Source: a virus. Taken from it: 64,000 nt of DNA. Every line of letters begins with the position of its first letter. The first letter of the stretch is position 1. The stretch is taken from positions 19,448-83,447 of the IMG/VR virus record IMGVR_UViG_3300024520_000055; one strand, given 5' to 3'. Below are positions 34,078-40,786 of this stretch, piece by piece. The translations under genes were made by a program, and so were the position numbers. The notes under the pieces were generated by a model. That model did no database searches. It was not told where the DNA came from and saw only the letters and a program-made list of their open reading frames with translations.

Positions 34078-35745
34078 TTGGGTGCTCCCAGTAAAAACCC
34101 GATCGAAGTTCGGCGCTCCGAGTTTACCGAGAAAGCCCTGCGCCTTGAAGGGCGCCCGTTCAGTTTTAAGGGGTACGAACTCTTCATCCCTATCTACGAT
34201 TCCCACGCTGATGAAACTCATCTGATGACGGGGCGCCAAGTCGCGAAATCCACAACGTGCGCCAACTTCAGTCTCGCCGAAACCGCGATCATTCCTTTCT
34301 TCAAGATCCTTTACACCTCACCGACCCGCGAGCAGACTCGCAAGTTCTCCACCACCAGGGTGGGGAAGACCATGGCGCACTCTCCGGAGTATCGCAACCT
34401 GTACGTCCATCCTGAGCTGTCGCAAAACGTGCTCCAGAAAATCATGCGTAACGGATCGGAGTTGCACTTCACCTACGCCGCCGACGACCCCGACCGGGCC
34501 CGCGGAATCTCTGCCGACAGGCTCCTCGCAGACGAGACCCAGGATGTGCATTACGACGCAGTCATCCCGGTCCTCCGTGAGTGTCTGTCCGCCTCGAAGT
34601 ACGCTTACATCACCACTGCTGGGACTCCGAAGACCATGGAGAACTCAATGGAGTTCCTGTGGCGGAGGTCAACGCAGCACGAGTGGGGTCTGCGCTGCCC
34701 CGGGTGTTCGAAGATCAACTTCATTATCGATGAGAAGTCGATCGGCCTGAAAGGTCCTATCTGCAAATACTGTGGGCACCTGCTCGACGTGGTTCCGAAC
34801 TACCACCCGCGCTTCGACAAGCGGAATGGCTTCTGGGTACCTGCCAACCCAGACAAGGATAGACAGGGCTTCCATATCCCGCAGCCGGTGCTGTCTCTCC
34901 ACGCCAACGACCCGAAAAAGTGGAGGATGCTCCTTTCCAAAATGCCCGACGGGGACGCGGGATACTCCCTTTCGCGGTTCAAGAACGAGGTCCTGGGCGT
35001 CTCCGACGCTTTGGGCAAGCGTATGATCACGCGCGATCATCTCATCTCACTGTGCGACGCCAATGAGACGTTCGCGTCACCTCCAAATAAGGGGTGGAAC
35101 AAGGGAATCAGCAACATCGCCGCAGGGATCGACTGGGGAGGTGGTAGCGTTATCAAGAAGGGCACCTTGTCCGACATGGACGTCGTCTCCCGTACGGTGC
35201 TGTGGATCTGGGGGATGTGGAAGGGGCGTGCGTACAAATGTCTCTTCTACAAAGTGTTCCCCGCGGACCACCCCATCCACGACATCGCGGAGATCATCCA
35301 CTACCTGAAAGAGTTCAACGTTGAGATGGTTTATGGCGACGCGGGCGAAGGACACGTTGCCAACAGCATGATCCAGGAAGCCCTCGGACCGGGGCGTCTC
35401 TACCAATGCCAGTATGGTTTCCACAAGAAACCGCTCACCTGGAATGCACACGATCGCTACCTGTTGGACCGCACCACCATCATCGACTGCTTCTTCCTCC
35501 AGCGCGTTCTAAAAAAGAGGGTGGTCTTCGCCAACAAACAGCAGATGACTGCGGCGTTTGATGACTTCCTCGCCGAGTATGAGGAGGTCACCATGGACGG
35601 AACGGGGCGCCGCGTGTGGCGGCATGCCCCGGCCGAGCCCGATGACGCGTTGCATGCAGCTATCTTTGGCTGGCTCGCAATGATGAGCCTGACCACAGAC
35701 TACAACGACATCGCCGCTTTCGACACGTCCCTGATTACGCAGTAA
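34078..35745 (+). CDS. Terminase large subunit
   Basis: 555 residues from a TTG at 34078 with GGAGG seven bases upstream; no earlier ATG is available. Packaging ATPase motifs: Walker A-like G-R-Q-V-A-K-S-T near residue 52, Walker B L-L-A-D-E-T-Q-D near 149, and a T-T-A-G-T-P coupling motif near 180. Nuclease (RNase H-like): G-I-D-W-G-G-G near 350, V-Y-G-D-A-G-E-G near 420, and P-D-D-A-L-H-A near 523. A four-Cys zinc site (C-P-G-C at about 207, C-K-Y-C at about 228) is inserted between ATPase and nuclease. TerL cuts concatemers and pumps DNA through the portal (51644-53437, far away here). RNA locus 2 starts at its stop codon. Confidence 0.9.
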   Translation: MGAPSKNPIEVRRSEFTEKALRLEGRPFSFKGYELFIPIYDSHADETHLMTGRQVAKSTTCANFSLAETAIIPFFKILYTSPTREQTRKFSTTRVGKTMAHSPEYRNLYVHPELSQNVLQKIMRNGSELHFTYAADDPDRARGISADRLLADETQDVHYDAVIPVLRECLSASKYAYITTAGTPKTMENSMEFLWRRSTQHEWGLRCPGCSKINFIIDEKSIGLKGPICKYCGHLLDVVPNYHPRFDKRNGFWVPANPDKDRQGFHIPQPVLSLHANDPKKWRMLLSKMPDGDAGYSLSRFKNEVLGVSDALGKRMITRDHLISLCDANETFASPPNKGWNKGISNIAAGIDWGGGSVIKKGTLSDMDVVSRTVLWIWGMWKGRAYKCLFYKVFPADHPIHDIAEIIHYLKEFNVEMVYGDAGEGHVANSMIQEALGPGRLYQCQYGFHKKPLTWNAHDRYLLDRTTIIDCFFLQRVLKKRVVFANKQQMTAAFDDFLAEYEEVTMDGTGRRVWRHAPAEPDDALHAAIFGWLAMMSLTTDYNDIAAFDTSLITQ

Positions 35746-36550
35746 ATCGCCTTCTCTTGGAGTCCCAGCGGAGTCGCGTGGACCTCCCGTCAGGGACGGT
35801 GGACGCGGCTCCGCTGGGATCTTGTCGCCTTCTCTTCGCGTCAGCCGGACTGACGTCCCAACGGGCGCAGCCTCGTTGGGACAGATGGTCCGGGGGACCT
35901 TGTCGCCTTCTCTCAATGTCCACGACGTGCTCGGCGTGCCGTGAGCTCGTCGTAGGAATCTGTCGCCCTTTTCGAAGTGTGCGCCGTGGGCGTCGCTCTC
36001 GAGCGACGCACGCGTTTGCATCCTGGCCCTTTTCTTGGTGTGCCAGAAGAACCAGGTCCGGGTGCAGCCCGGAACCAGGTCTTCGGATACCTGTGCCCTT
36101 TTCTACGTGGTAGCAAGGCTGGCCGACCGTAGGGAGCTCTTCTTGCTGACACCTGTCGCCCTTTTCTACGGCGGCAGTCCGAGAGGAGCTCGAAGCCCTG
36201 CTTCCTTGGTACAAGGAAGAGGGGAAGCTGAGCTCCTCCAGGACGGCGGTCTGGCCCTTTTCTGGGCGCTCTGGATCGGGCCGCCACGAGCTGGTCGGGC
36301 GTTTCCGCCCAGCGTGGTGGCGGCCGGATACAGGGGTGCGGCCCTTTTCTACGAAGGCAAGGTCTCTCACTGTGTGAGACCTGGCGTTCTGGCCCCTTTC
36401 TTGAAGGCCTCGTCTCGTGAGCTCGTGGAACGAAGTGTAAGGAGCTGCGGGAGACGGGGACATTCTGGAACCCCTTTCTGGGCGTGTAGAGCCTGAGCAC
36501 AGTCGTTGCTTGCGTATCGCAAGCTGCCTCGGGTCAAGGCGCAAAAGGGC
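35746..36550 (+). ncRNA. Structured RNA locus 2, unit K with ten upstream satellites
   Basis: Core unit K ends the train: CCCTTT (within 36472-36479) and CTGGGCG, GCTTGC-GTATC-GCAAGC (36508-36524), GCCT/AGGC hairpin (36526-36540), then the tail AAAAGGGC (36543-36550) followed by AAACTT. Ten satellites precede it at about 35746, 35824, 35902, 35962, 36024, 36092, 36154, 36251, 36338 and 36389, spaced about 40-100 bases. Each opens with a (C)GCCTTCTC- or GCCCTTTTC-type strand and then a strong hairpin, for example 11 perfect bp (35763-35773 with 35809-35819) and 9 perfect bp (35855-35863 with 35874-35882). GCCCTTTT pairs perfectly with the tail; the first three satellites instead match the tail of the next unit (AGAAGGCG). 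Confidence 0.6.
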
Positions 36551-36970
36551 AAACTTTTCTCGGTGGCGCGGAAACGAGTCGTGAGTCGAAGACGAAACGA
36601 ATCGTCACCGGCACGAGGACCTTCTCTCAACGTCGCCAGGCGTCCCCTCCGTCCCAGGATGGGACAAGGAGGGGTCCAGTGGGGAGGTTGGACAATCACC
36701 TTCTCTTGGCGAACTCACGGCGGCGTTCGAGCGCGCCAGGGTACGCAGTACCCAGCGAGACGACGCCGGATCCGGCTTTCTTACTGCACACGACCGAAGC
36801 AGGGGCGACCCTGGCAGGGAGTGGGCTGTCAGAAAGACGGGTGTTGCCTGACGAGGTATGCCTTCTCTCAGGGGACGCATCCGCGACCAGGCTGTCGAAG
36901 ACTAAGAACAACGATTCTGGCGATCCATGTGCGCGTAACGCGCACTACCACAACAGTGGTACAGAAGGCG
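36550..36970 (+). ncRNA. Structured RNA locus 2, unit H with four upstream satellites
   Basis: Core unit H: GCCTTCT (36860-36866), CTCAGGGG (36867-36874), GTGCGC-GTAAC-GCGCAC (36929-36945), TACCAC-AACA-GTGGTA (36946-36961), single C, tail AGAAGGC (36963-36969), flank GAAAG. Satellites start near 36550, 36618, 36696 and 36774. Their hairpins include nested CCCCTCC/GGAGGGG around GTCCCA-GGA-TGGGAC (36644-36674) and GGGTAC-GCA-GTACCC (36739-36753). The fourth satellite (CTTTCT at 36777) also finds its own partner AGAAAG at 36831-36836. Confidence 0.6.
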
Positions 36971-36982
36971 AAAGTATCTGGG

Positions 36983-37249
36983 TTAACCTTTTTCTCAGGG
37001 GAGGGAGCACGTGATCCGGATAAACCATACGCTCGAGGTCCTCCGGCGGAAGGGCGCCAGGTCGAGGTGACGGGATCGGAGCTCCCGGACCCCGCGGCAC
37101 GTCGACCTGCCGAAACCAGCCCCACGCGGGCTGGGGCGCAACACGACGCTCGTATCACGAGGCAGGTCGACGGTGCCCAGCGGCAATGTCCGCGTAACGC
37201 GGACGGCTCGCACGCATGCTGCAAATGCTTGCAAGCGCAAAAAGGTTAA
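36983..37249 (+). ncRNA. Structured RNA locus 2, unit F (longest P1)
   Basis: The largest unit. P1 is TTAACCTTTTT (36983-36993) with AAAAAGGTTAA (37239-37249), 11 perfect bp. CTCAGGGG follows at 36994-37001. A long central arm pairs 37100-37111 with 37161-37172 (12 perfect bp, plus 3 beyond a bulge) and carries CCAGCCC/GGGCTGG (37116-37122 with 37128-37134). The conserved hairpin GTCCGC-GTAAC-GCGGAC is at 37188-37204. The hairpin that should follow is longer and less regular here, but a single C still precedes P1. The AAACTG flank is present after the tail. Confidence 0.65.
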
Positions 37250-37269
37250 ACTGTATTTATATCGGTCTG

Positions 37270-37388
37270 GCTCTTTCTCGGGGGACCTCCCCGTGGCCAT
37301 CAAGCTGCTCGTCTTGATGGCCGCGCGGTTGTAGCTACCGCACCTCGTTGCGTGCGTAGCGCACGCTCGCAGTATTGCGACAAAGAGC
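37270..37388 (+). ncRNA. Structured RNA locus 2, unit G
   Basis: P1 is GCTCTTT (37270-37276) with AAAGAGC (37382-37388). CTCGGGGG follows the 5' strand. A 10-bp perfect stem (37295-37304 with 37313-37322) and a short hairpin fill the middle. The 3' part has CGTGC-GTAGC-GCACG (37351-37365), TCGCA-GTAT-TGCGA (37367-37380), single C at 37381, then P1 and the flank TAAACTGG. The tail overlaps the stop codon of the convergent Hfq-like gene. Confidence 0.65.
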
Positions 37389-37579
37389 TAAACTGGGTCG
37401 ATTGTACTAATGTCCTTGATGTAGATCAGAGTCCCGTCCAGCACGAGGCTGTACTTATCGAACTCATCGATCTTTCCCGTGAGCACTGCGGGGTGTGGGC
37501 TGATGCGGCGCACCTCGATCCTGGTGCCGCTTTTCTCCCACGTTGCAAGTCTCTTCTGGTCAACTCGGGGTTTGGGCAT
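37388..37579 (-). CDS. Hfq-like Sm-fold RNA-binding protein
   Basis: 63 residues from the ATG at 37579 (a longer open frame to 37807 is antisense-rich and lacks support). The C-terminal 45 residues follow the Hfq pattern: a strand pair, then L-T-G-K-I-D-E-F-D-K-Y-S-L-V-L-D, matching the Hfq 'G-x-I-x-x-F-D-x-x-x-x-x-L' Sm1 motif, and L-I-Y-I-K-D-I-S-T-I-D-P matching the Sm2 motif Y-K-H-A-I-S-T. The Hfq Lys-His pair is shifted/replaced (I-K-D), so RNA preference may differ. Hfq hexamers bind small RNAs and mRNAs. It overlaps the upstream gene by 20 bases and its stop codon sits in the tail of RNA unit G. Confidence 0.7.
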   Translation of the reverse strand: MPKPRVDQKRLATWEKSGTRIEVRRISPHPAVLTGKIDEFDKYSLVLDGTLIYIKDISTIDPV

Positions 37580-38006
37580 TCGCAGCTGCCCCCAATTGAG
37601 AGACCCGGAAACCCTGCAAGTACTTGAGGTACATCGGGCGCAAGATTGCCGGGCCGACTGTGGTGTAGATAACATGTCTCTTTCGAACTTCCATCCAGTT
37701 GACGGCGAACTCCGCAACGGAGTAGCGAGCCTGTACTTCCCCCGGGGTCGTGGGGCTGGGCTCAAGGTGTGCCTGAATGGGCCATTCGAGACACAAACAA
37801 GAGGCATCCTCTTTTACCGGAATCCCGTAGATATTTCCGAGCTCCACCACCCGGTACATGTGAACAGGGAATGTTGCTTTCCCCCGCTCTAGTGCGTGAA
37901 TGTGTTGTTCAAGAAGTTTCTGTCGGTTTTTCACGTCCAGGAGTTCTCGGGTGTCGTCGATGAGCAGATCCCTCGGGGAATCTACCAAGTAACCAGATTG
38001 GTTCAT
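37560..38006 (-). CDS. Hypothetical protein between Hfq-like and PolA genes
   Basis: 148 residues; ATG at 38006 overlaps the DNA polymerase stop by four bases. An N-terminal helix (R-D-L-L-I-D-D-T-R-E-L-L-D-V-K-N-R-Q-K-L-L-E-Q-H-I-H-A-L-E-R-G) is followed by a mixed alpha/beta part (H-M-Y-R-V-V-E-L-G-N-I-Y-G-I-P-V, then C-L-C-L-E-W-P). No known family. Coupling to both neighbours suggests it is made together with the replication proteins. Confidence 0.6.
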   Translation of the reverse strand: MNQSGYLVDSPRDLLIDDTRELLDVKNRQKLLEQHIHALERGKATFPVHMYRVVELGNIYGIPVKEDASCLCLEWPIQAHLEPSPTTPGEVQARYSVAEFAVNWMEVRKRHVIYTTVGPAILRPMYLKYLQGFRVSQLGAAANAQTPS

Positions 38007-40741
38007 GCCGCCTCCTTCATCTTGTCGAGTTCCCCGTAGCTGGGCCCCACTTCCAGTTCGTAGTCAAACGGGACCGGCAACCAGGGGTAGCGCTCTGCTA
38101 CGCGCTCCTTCGCCCACTTCCGGAAGAACGGGTGCAACTGGGACACGGCTTCGGCCTCGATCTCGCCGAAGACAGAGTCGTGTACAGTTCCCAGTACCTG
38201 GCCCCCGAGCTTGGGAAGCTCACGGTGGATCTCAAGGAGCTGTCCGAATGTGATGTCGGACGAGGTGGACTGAATCTTGAAGTTGGAGGCCTCCCTGAAG
38301 CACTTCCGCATGTGGTTACGATCCTGTTGTGCCAAACGGAAGTGTCGCCTGCGACCAAAGAACGTTTCGACCCACCCTTGCCTAATGACTTCACCCTCGG
38401 TCAGGGAAATGTACTCGGGCAACGACGGGAGAACGCCGAAGATCGCATCGACGATCTCCTGTGCCTCTTCGACATCGATCTTCAGAATCGCTGCCATTGT
38501 GTGCACAGAACCGCCGTAGAGCGTCCCGAAGACAACGCGCTTCACCTTGTCTCGCAGCTTGTCGTACTTCTCTGGGCGCTTTCCTCCGGGCTCGACGGTT
38601 TCGTAGGAAACCTTGGCCACGAGACTCGTGATGTAGGAGTGAACATCGAGGCCCTCGTGGATGGCCTTGATCAGATCCTCGTCATGGGTGTAGGCACAGA
38701 ACACTCGGATCTCGGCGCCCGAGTAGTCCATGTTGAAGAACACGCGTGAAGGGCTCGACGGAATCAGGAGCTTCTTCAGGTTGTACCCAGCGTGGATGAG
38801 GTTTCCGTCCTTTTTCACGCGCCCGATGAACTTGGCCCAGTTCTGCATGTTCGGAGAGGAGGAAGAAAGCCTTCCTGTCTCTGTCCCGTTCAGGTGGTAG
38901 GAGCCGTGCAGGAAACCGTTCATGTCCACCAGGGCACGGATGGACTTCAAGAAGCCTGTGCGCCCCTTGTGGATGGACTTGTAGCGTTCCAAGGCGACCA
39001 TGAACTGGTGCCCCGCGGTGTTCTCGGGGACCTCCGCGATGTAGCGTTTGATGATCTCCTTGTCGACCTTCAGTTGCCCCGTGTCCGTGTAACCCAAGGG
39101 TGGGAGCGCCAGGTTGGTGAGCACAACCGCCTGCAAGTCCTTCTTGGCATTGGGATTGAATTCCCGCCCGGCAAGCGCGTACATCGAGTGCAACAGGCCT
39201 CCCAGTTCGGAGTCCATGTCGCGTTCCATTATGGACATGTAGTCAAGATCGACCTTCACGCCCCGGTGTTGGATGTCAGCGATGGCCCGCGCCCCTGGCA
39301 GGTAGTGTCTGCGCATAATGGGGTAGAGCTTGGGAGACTCTCGATTCATCAACGTGTTTTGCTTCACGAAGATCTGCCAGGTAATGTCCGCGTCCAGTCC
39401 TGCGTAACAACACAACAGGTCCACGTCGACGTCCTCAAACGTCACTGTGCCTGCTTTCATCTCCTTGCGAAGCTGGCGCTTCTTCACAGCGTCCGAAGCG
39501 TCCTTCTTCTTTTTCCCCTTTTTCTTTCCGTCTTCTTTGCTCTCCGCGGCGAGGCGAACACCGCGCATCTGGGACAGAGATGAAAGCTCATCGTCGAGCA
39601 CGGCCACGCGCGCCGCGTTCTTGGCCATTGCTGCCTCGATGAGTTGGTCCCAGAGCTTATCCTCATACCCCGAATACTGTGGACAGTACGTCGGGGTCAG
39701 GGTCTTCAGTCCATAGTGGCCCTTTTTGTCCTCGTCGAGCAGGTGCTCTCCCATCAAGGTGTCCCACGCGATGTTGCGCACAGGACAGCCCACCGCGAGT
39801 TCGAGGCCCGCGAGGTCAAATGGCAAGTTGTGCCCCATCTTGGGCTTGGCGCACTCCAACACCCGTCGAACGTGCTTCCACGCTCGCTGCTTGTTGTAGG
39901 GTGTCTTCTTGTGGTCGAGCATGATGGTTGTCGCTTTGCCCTTGTCCCAGCCAAAGGCAATCGCGATCACCTTGAACGCGGGCGACCAGGTCTCCAAAGA
40001 GTTGGTCTCAATATCGAAGACAATGGGCCACGTCTCGGGCTTCTGTTTGGCTTTCCCCGTGTAGGCGATGATCTCGTCACAGACGTGCTTGACTTCCTTG
40101 AGCGTTTTGGGAACAGGGTAGTCCTTGGTCAGTTTCTCGATCGAGGGAAGCTCGATACTGTGTCCGCGCCGGGCCTTTCCTGCAAAACGTCCGAGCGTGT
40201 AAATGTCCTGCCGGAATACACGGAACAATCCTGGATTGGAGTGCACCTGGTAGGGCTCGAAAGTGGGGACCACCAGACAACGGTGTCCCCCAACTTCCAC
40301 CTCAACCGGCTTTCCTCGTACGTCGGAAAACTTTTGCACCTTGATGCCGAGCATCTTGGTTGCCGTCACCCCCAGAGCCAAGATGGTCTTGGGGCGCCAC
40401 TTCTCGACGCGGCGTAACAGGTGCGCCTTGCACTGGCCGTCTGTCCCCTTTGGGATGCGTCCTACGAAACCACAGGGGATCGCGTATTCCATCCTCCAGT
40501 TGAGGCCCTCCATCTCTTTCTGGTGGTCCCGCGCGTCCTTCAGGAGCGTCTCCACCAAGTGCTCGGCACTCGAGTAGAACGCATAGTCCTTCCCAATGGA
40601 CGCCGTATCTGGGCTGGAGAAAAGAACGAGCAACGGCACCCCCTCGGGGGGCACCTTCATGAGTTCCGGGAAGTTTCTCCCGCTTAGGGAAGGGGCATGT
40701 TCAAGGGCGCACCCTCCGCACGTCTCGTTCTTCGGAAACAT
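38003..40741 (-). CDS. polA: Family A DNA polymerase with N-terminal UDG-like domain
   Basis: 912 residues, ATG with GAGGTGG upstream. Residues 1-180 form a uracil-DNA-glycosylase-superfamily domain (C-G-G-C-A-L-E start, N-W-R-M-E-Y-A-I-P-C, W-R-P-K-T-I-L-A-L-G-V-T-A, V-P-T-F-E-P); the usual G-E-A-P-G catalytic loop reads F-S-S-P-D, so activity is doubtful. A 3'-5' exonuclease follows: F-D-I-E-T-N near 240, G-H-N-L-P-F-D near 302, Y-A-G-L-D-A-D near 440, with a Lys-rich insert near 400-430. Polymerase motifs: A M-D-Y-S-G-A-E near 670, B K-R-V-V-F-G-T-L-Y-G near 737 (Phe at the nucleotide-selectivity position), C V-H-D-S near 853. Main replicative polymerase of the phage. Confidence 0.92.
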   Translation of the reverse strand: MFPKNETCGGCALEHAPSLSGRNFPELMKVPPEGVPLLVLFSSPDTASIGKDYAFYSSAEHLVETLLKDARDHQKEMEGLNWRMEYAIPCGFVGRIPKGTDGQCKAHLLRRVEKWRPKTILALGVTATKMLGIKVQKFSDVRGKPVEVEVGGHRCLVVPTFEPYQVHSNPGLFRVFRQDIYTLGRFAGKARRGHSIELPSIEKLTKDYPVPKTLKEVKHVCDEIIAYTGKAKQKPETWPIVFDIETNSLETWSPAFKVIAIAFGWDKGKATTIMLDHKKTPYNKQRAWKHVRRVLECAKPKMGHNLPFDLAGLELAVGCPVRNIAWDTLMGEHLLDEDKKGHYGLKTLTPTYCPQYSGYEDKLWDQLIEAAMAKNAARVAVLDDELSSLSQMRGVRLAAESKEDGKKKGKKKKDASDAVKKRQLRKEMKAGTVTFEDVDVDLLCCYAGLDADITWQIFVKQNTLMNRESPKLYPIMRRHYLPGARAIADIQHRGVKVDLDYMSIMERDMDSELGGLLHSMYALAGREFNPNAKKDLQAVVLTNLALPPLGYTDTGQLKVDKEIIKRYIAEVPENTAGHQFMVALERYKSIHKGRTGFLKSIRALVDMNGFLHGSYHLNGTETGRLSSSSPNMQNWAKFIGRVKKDGNLIHAGYNLKKLLIPSSPSRVFFNMDYSGAEIRVFCAYTHDEDLIKAIHEGLDVHSYITSLVAKVSYETVEPGGKRPEKYDKLRDKVKRVVFGTLYGGSVHTMAAILKIDVEEAQEIVDAIFGVLPSLPEYISLTEGEVIRQGWVETFFGRRRHFRLAQQDRNHMRKCFREASNFKIQSTSSDITFGQLLEIHRELPKLGGQVLGTVHDSVFGEIEAEAVSQLHPFFRKWAKERVAERYPWLPVPFDYELEVGPSYGELDKMKEAA

Positions 40742-40786
40742 AAACCACCTCGTTGCCGATATTGAACATGTAGGGCATCGGCGTCC

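Noticed and set aside
35735-36544. Minus-strand open frame of 269 codons (and others) across RNA locus 2
   Set aside because: Repeated E-K-G/R-R-R motifs come from the RNA heads read backwards; the same DNA forms long perfect hairpins and overlaps the terminase end.
35746-36550. CRISPR array
   Set aside because: Repeats are short and variable, spacing differs, 'spacers' are themselves hairpins, and there are no cas genes.
30715-37388. tRNA gene clusters
   Set aside because: No T-arm (GGTTCGANNCC), no anticodon-arm pattern and no CCA-ready acceptor pairs; the closing stems are too variable.
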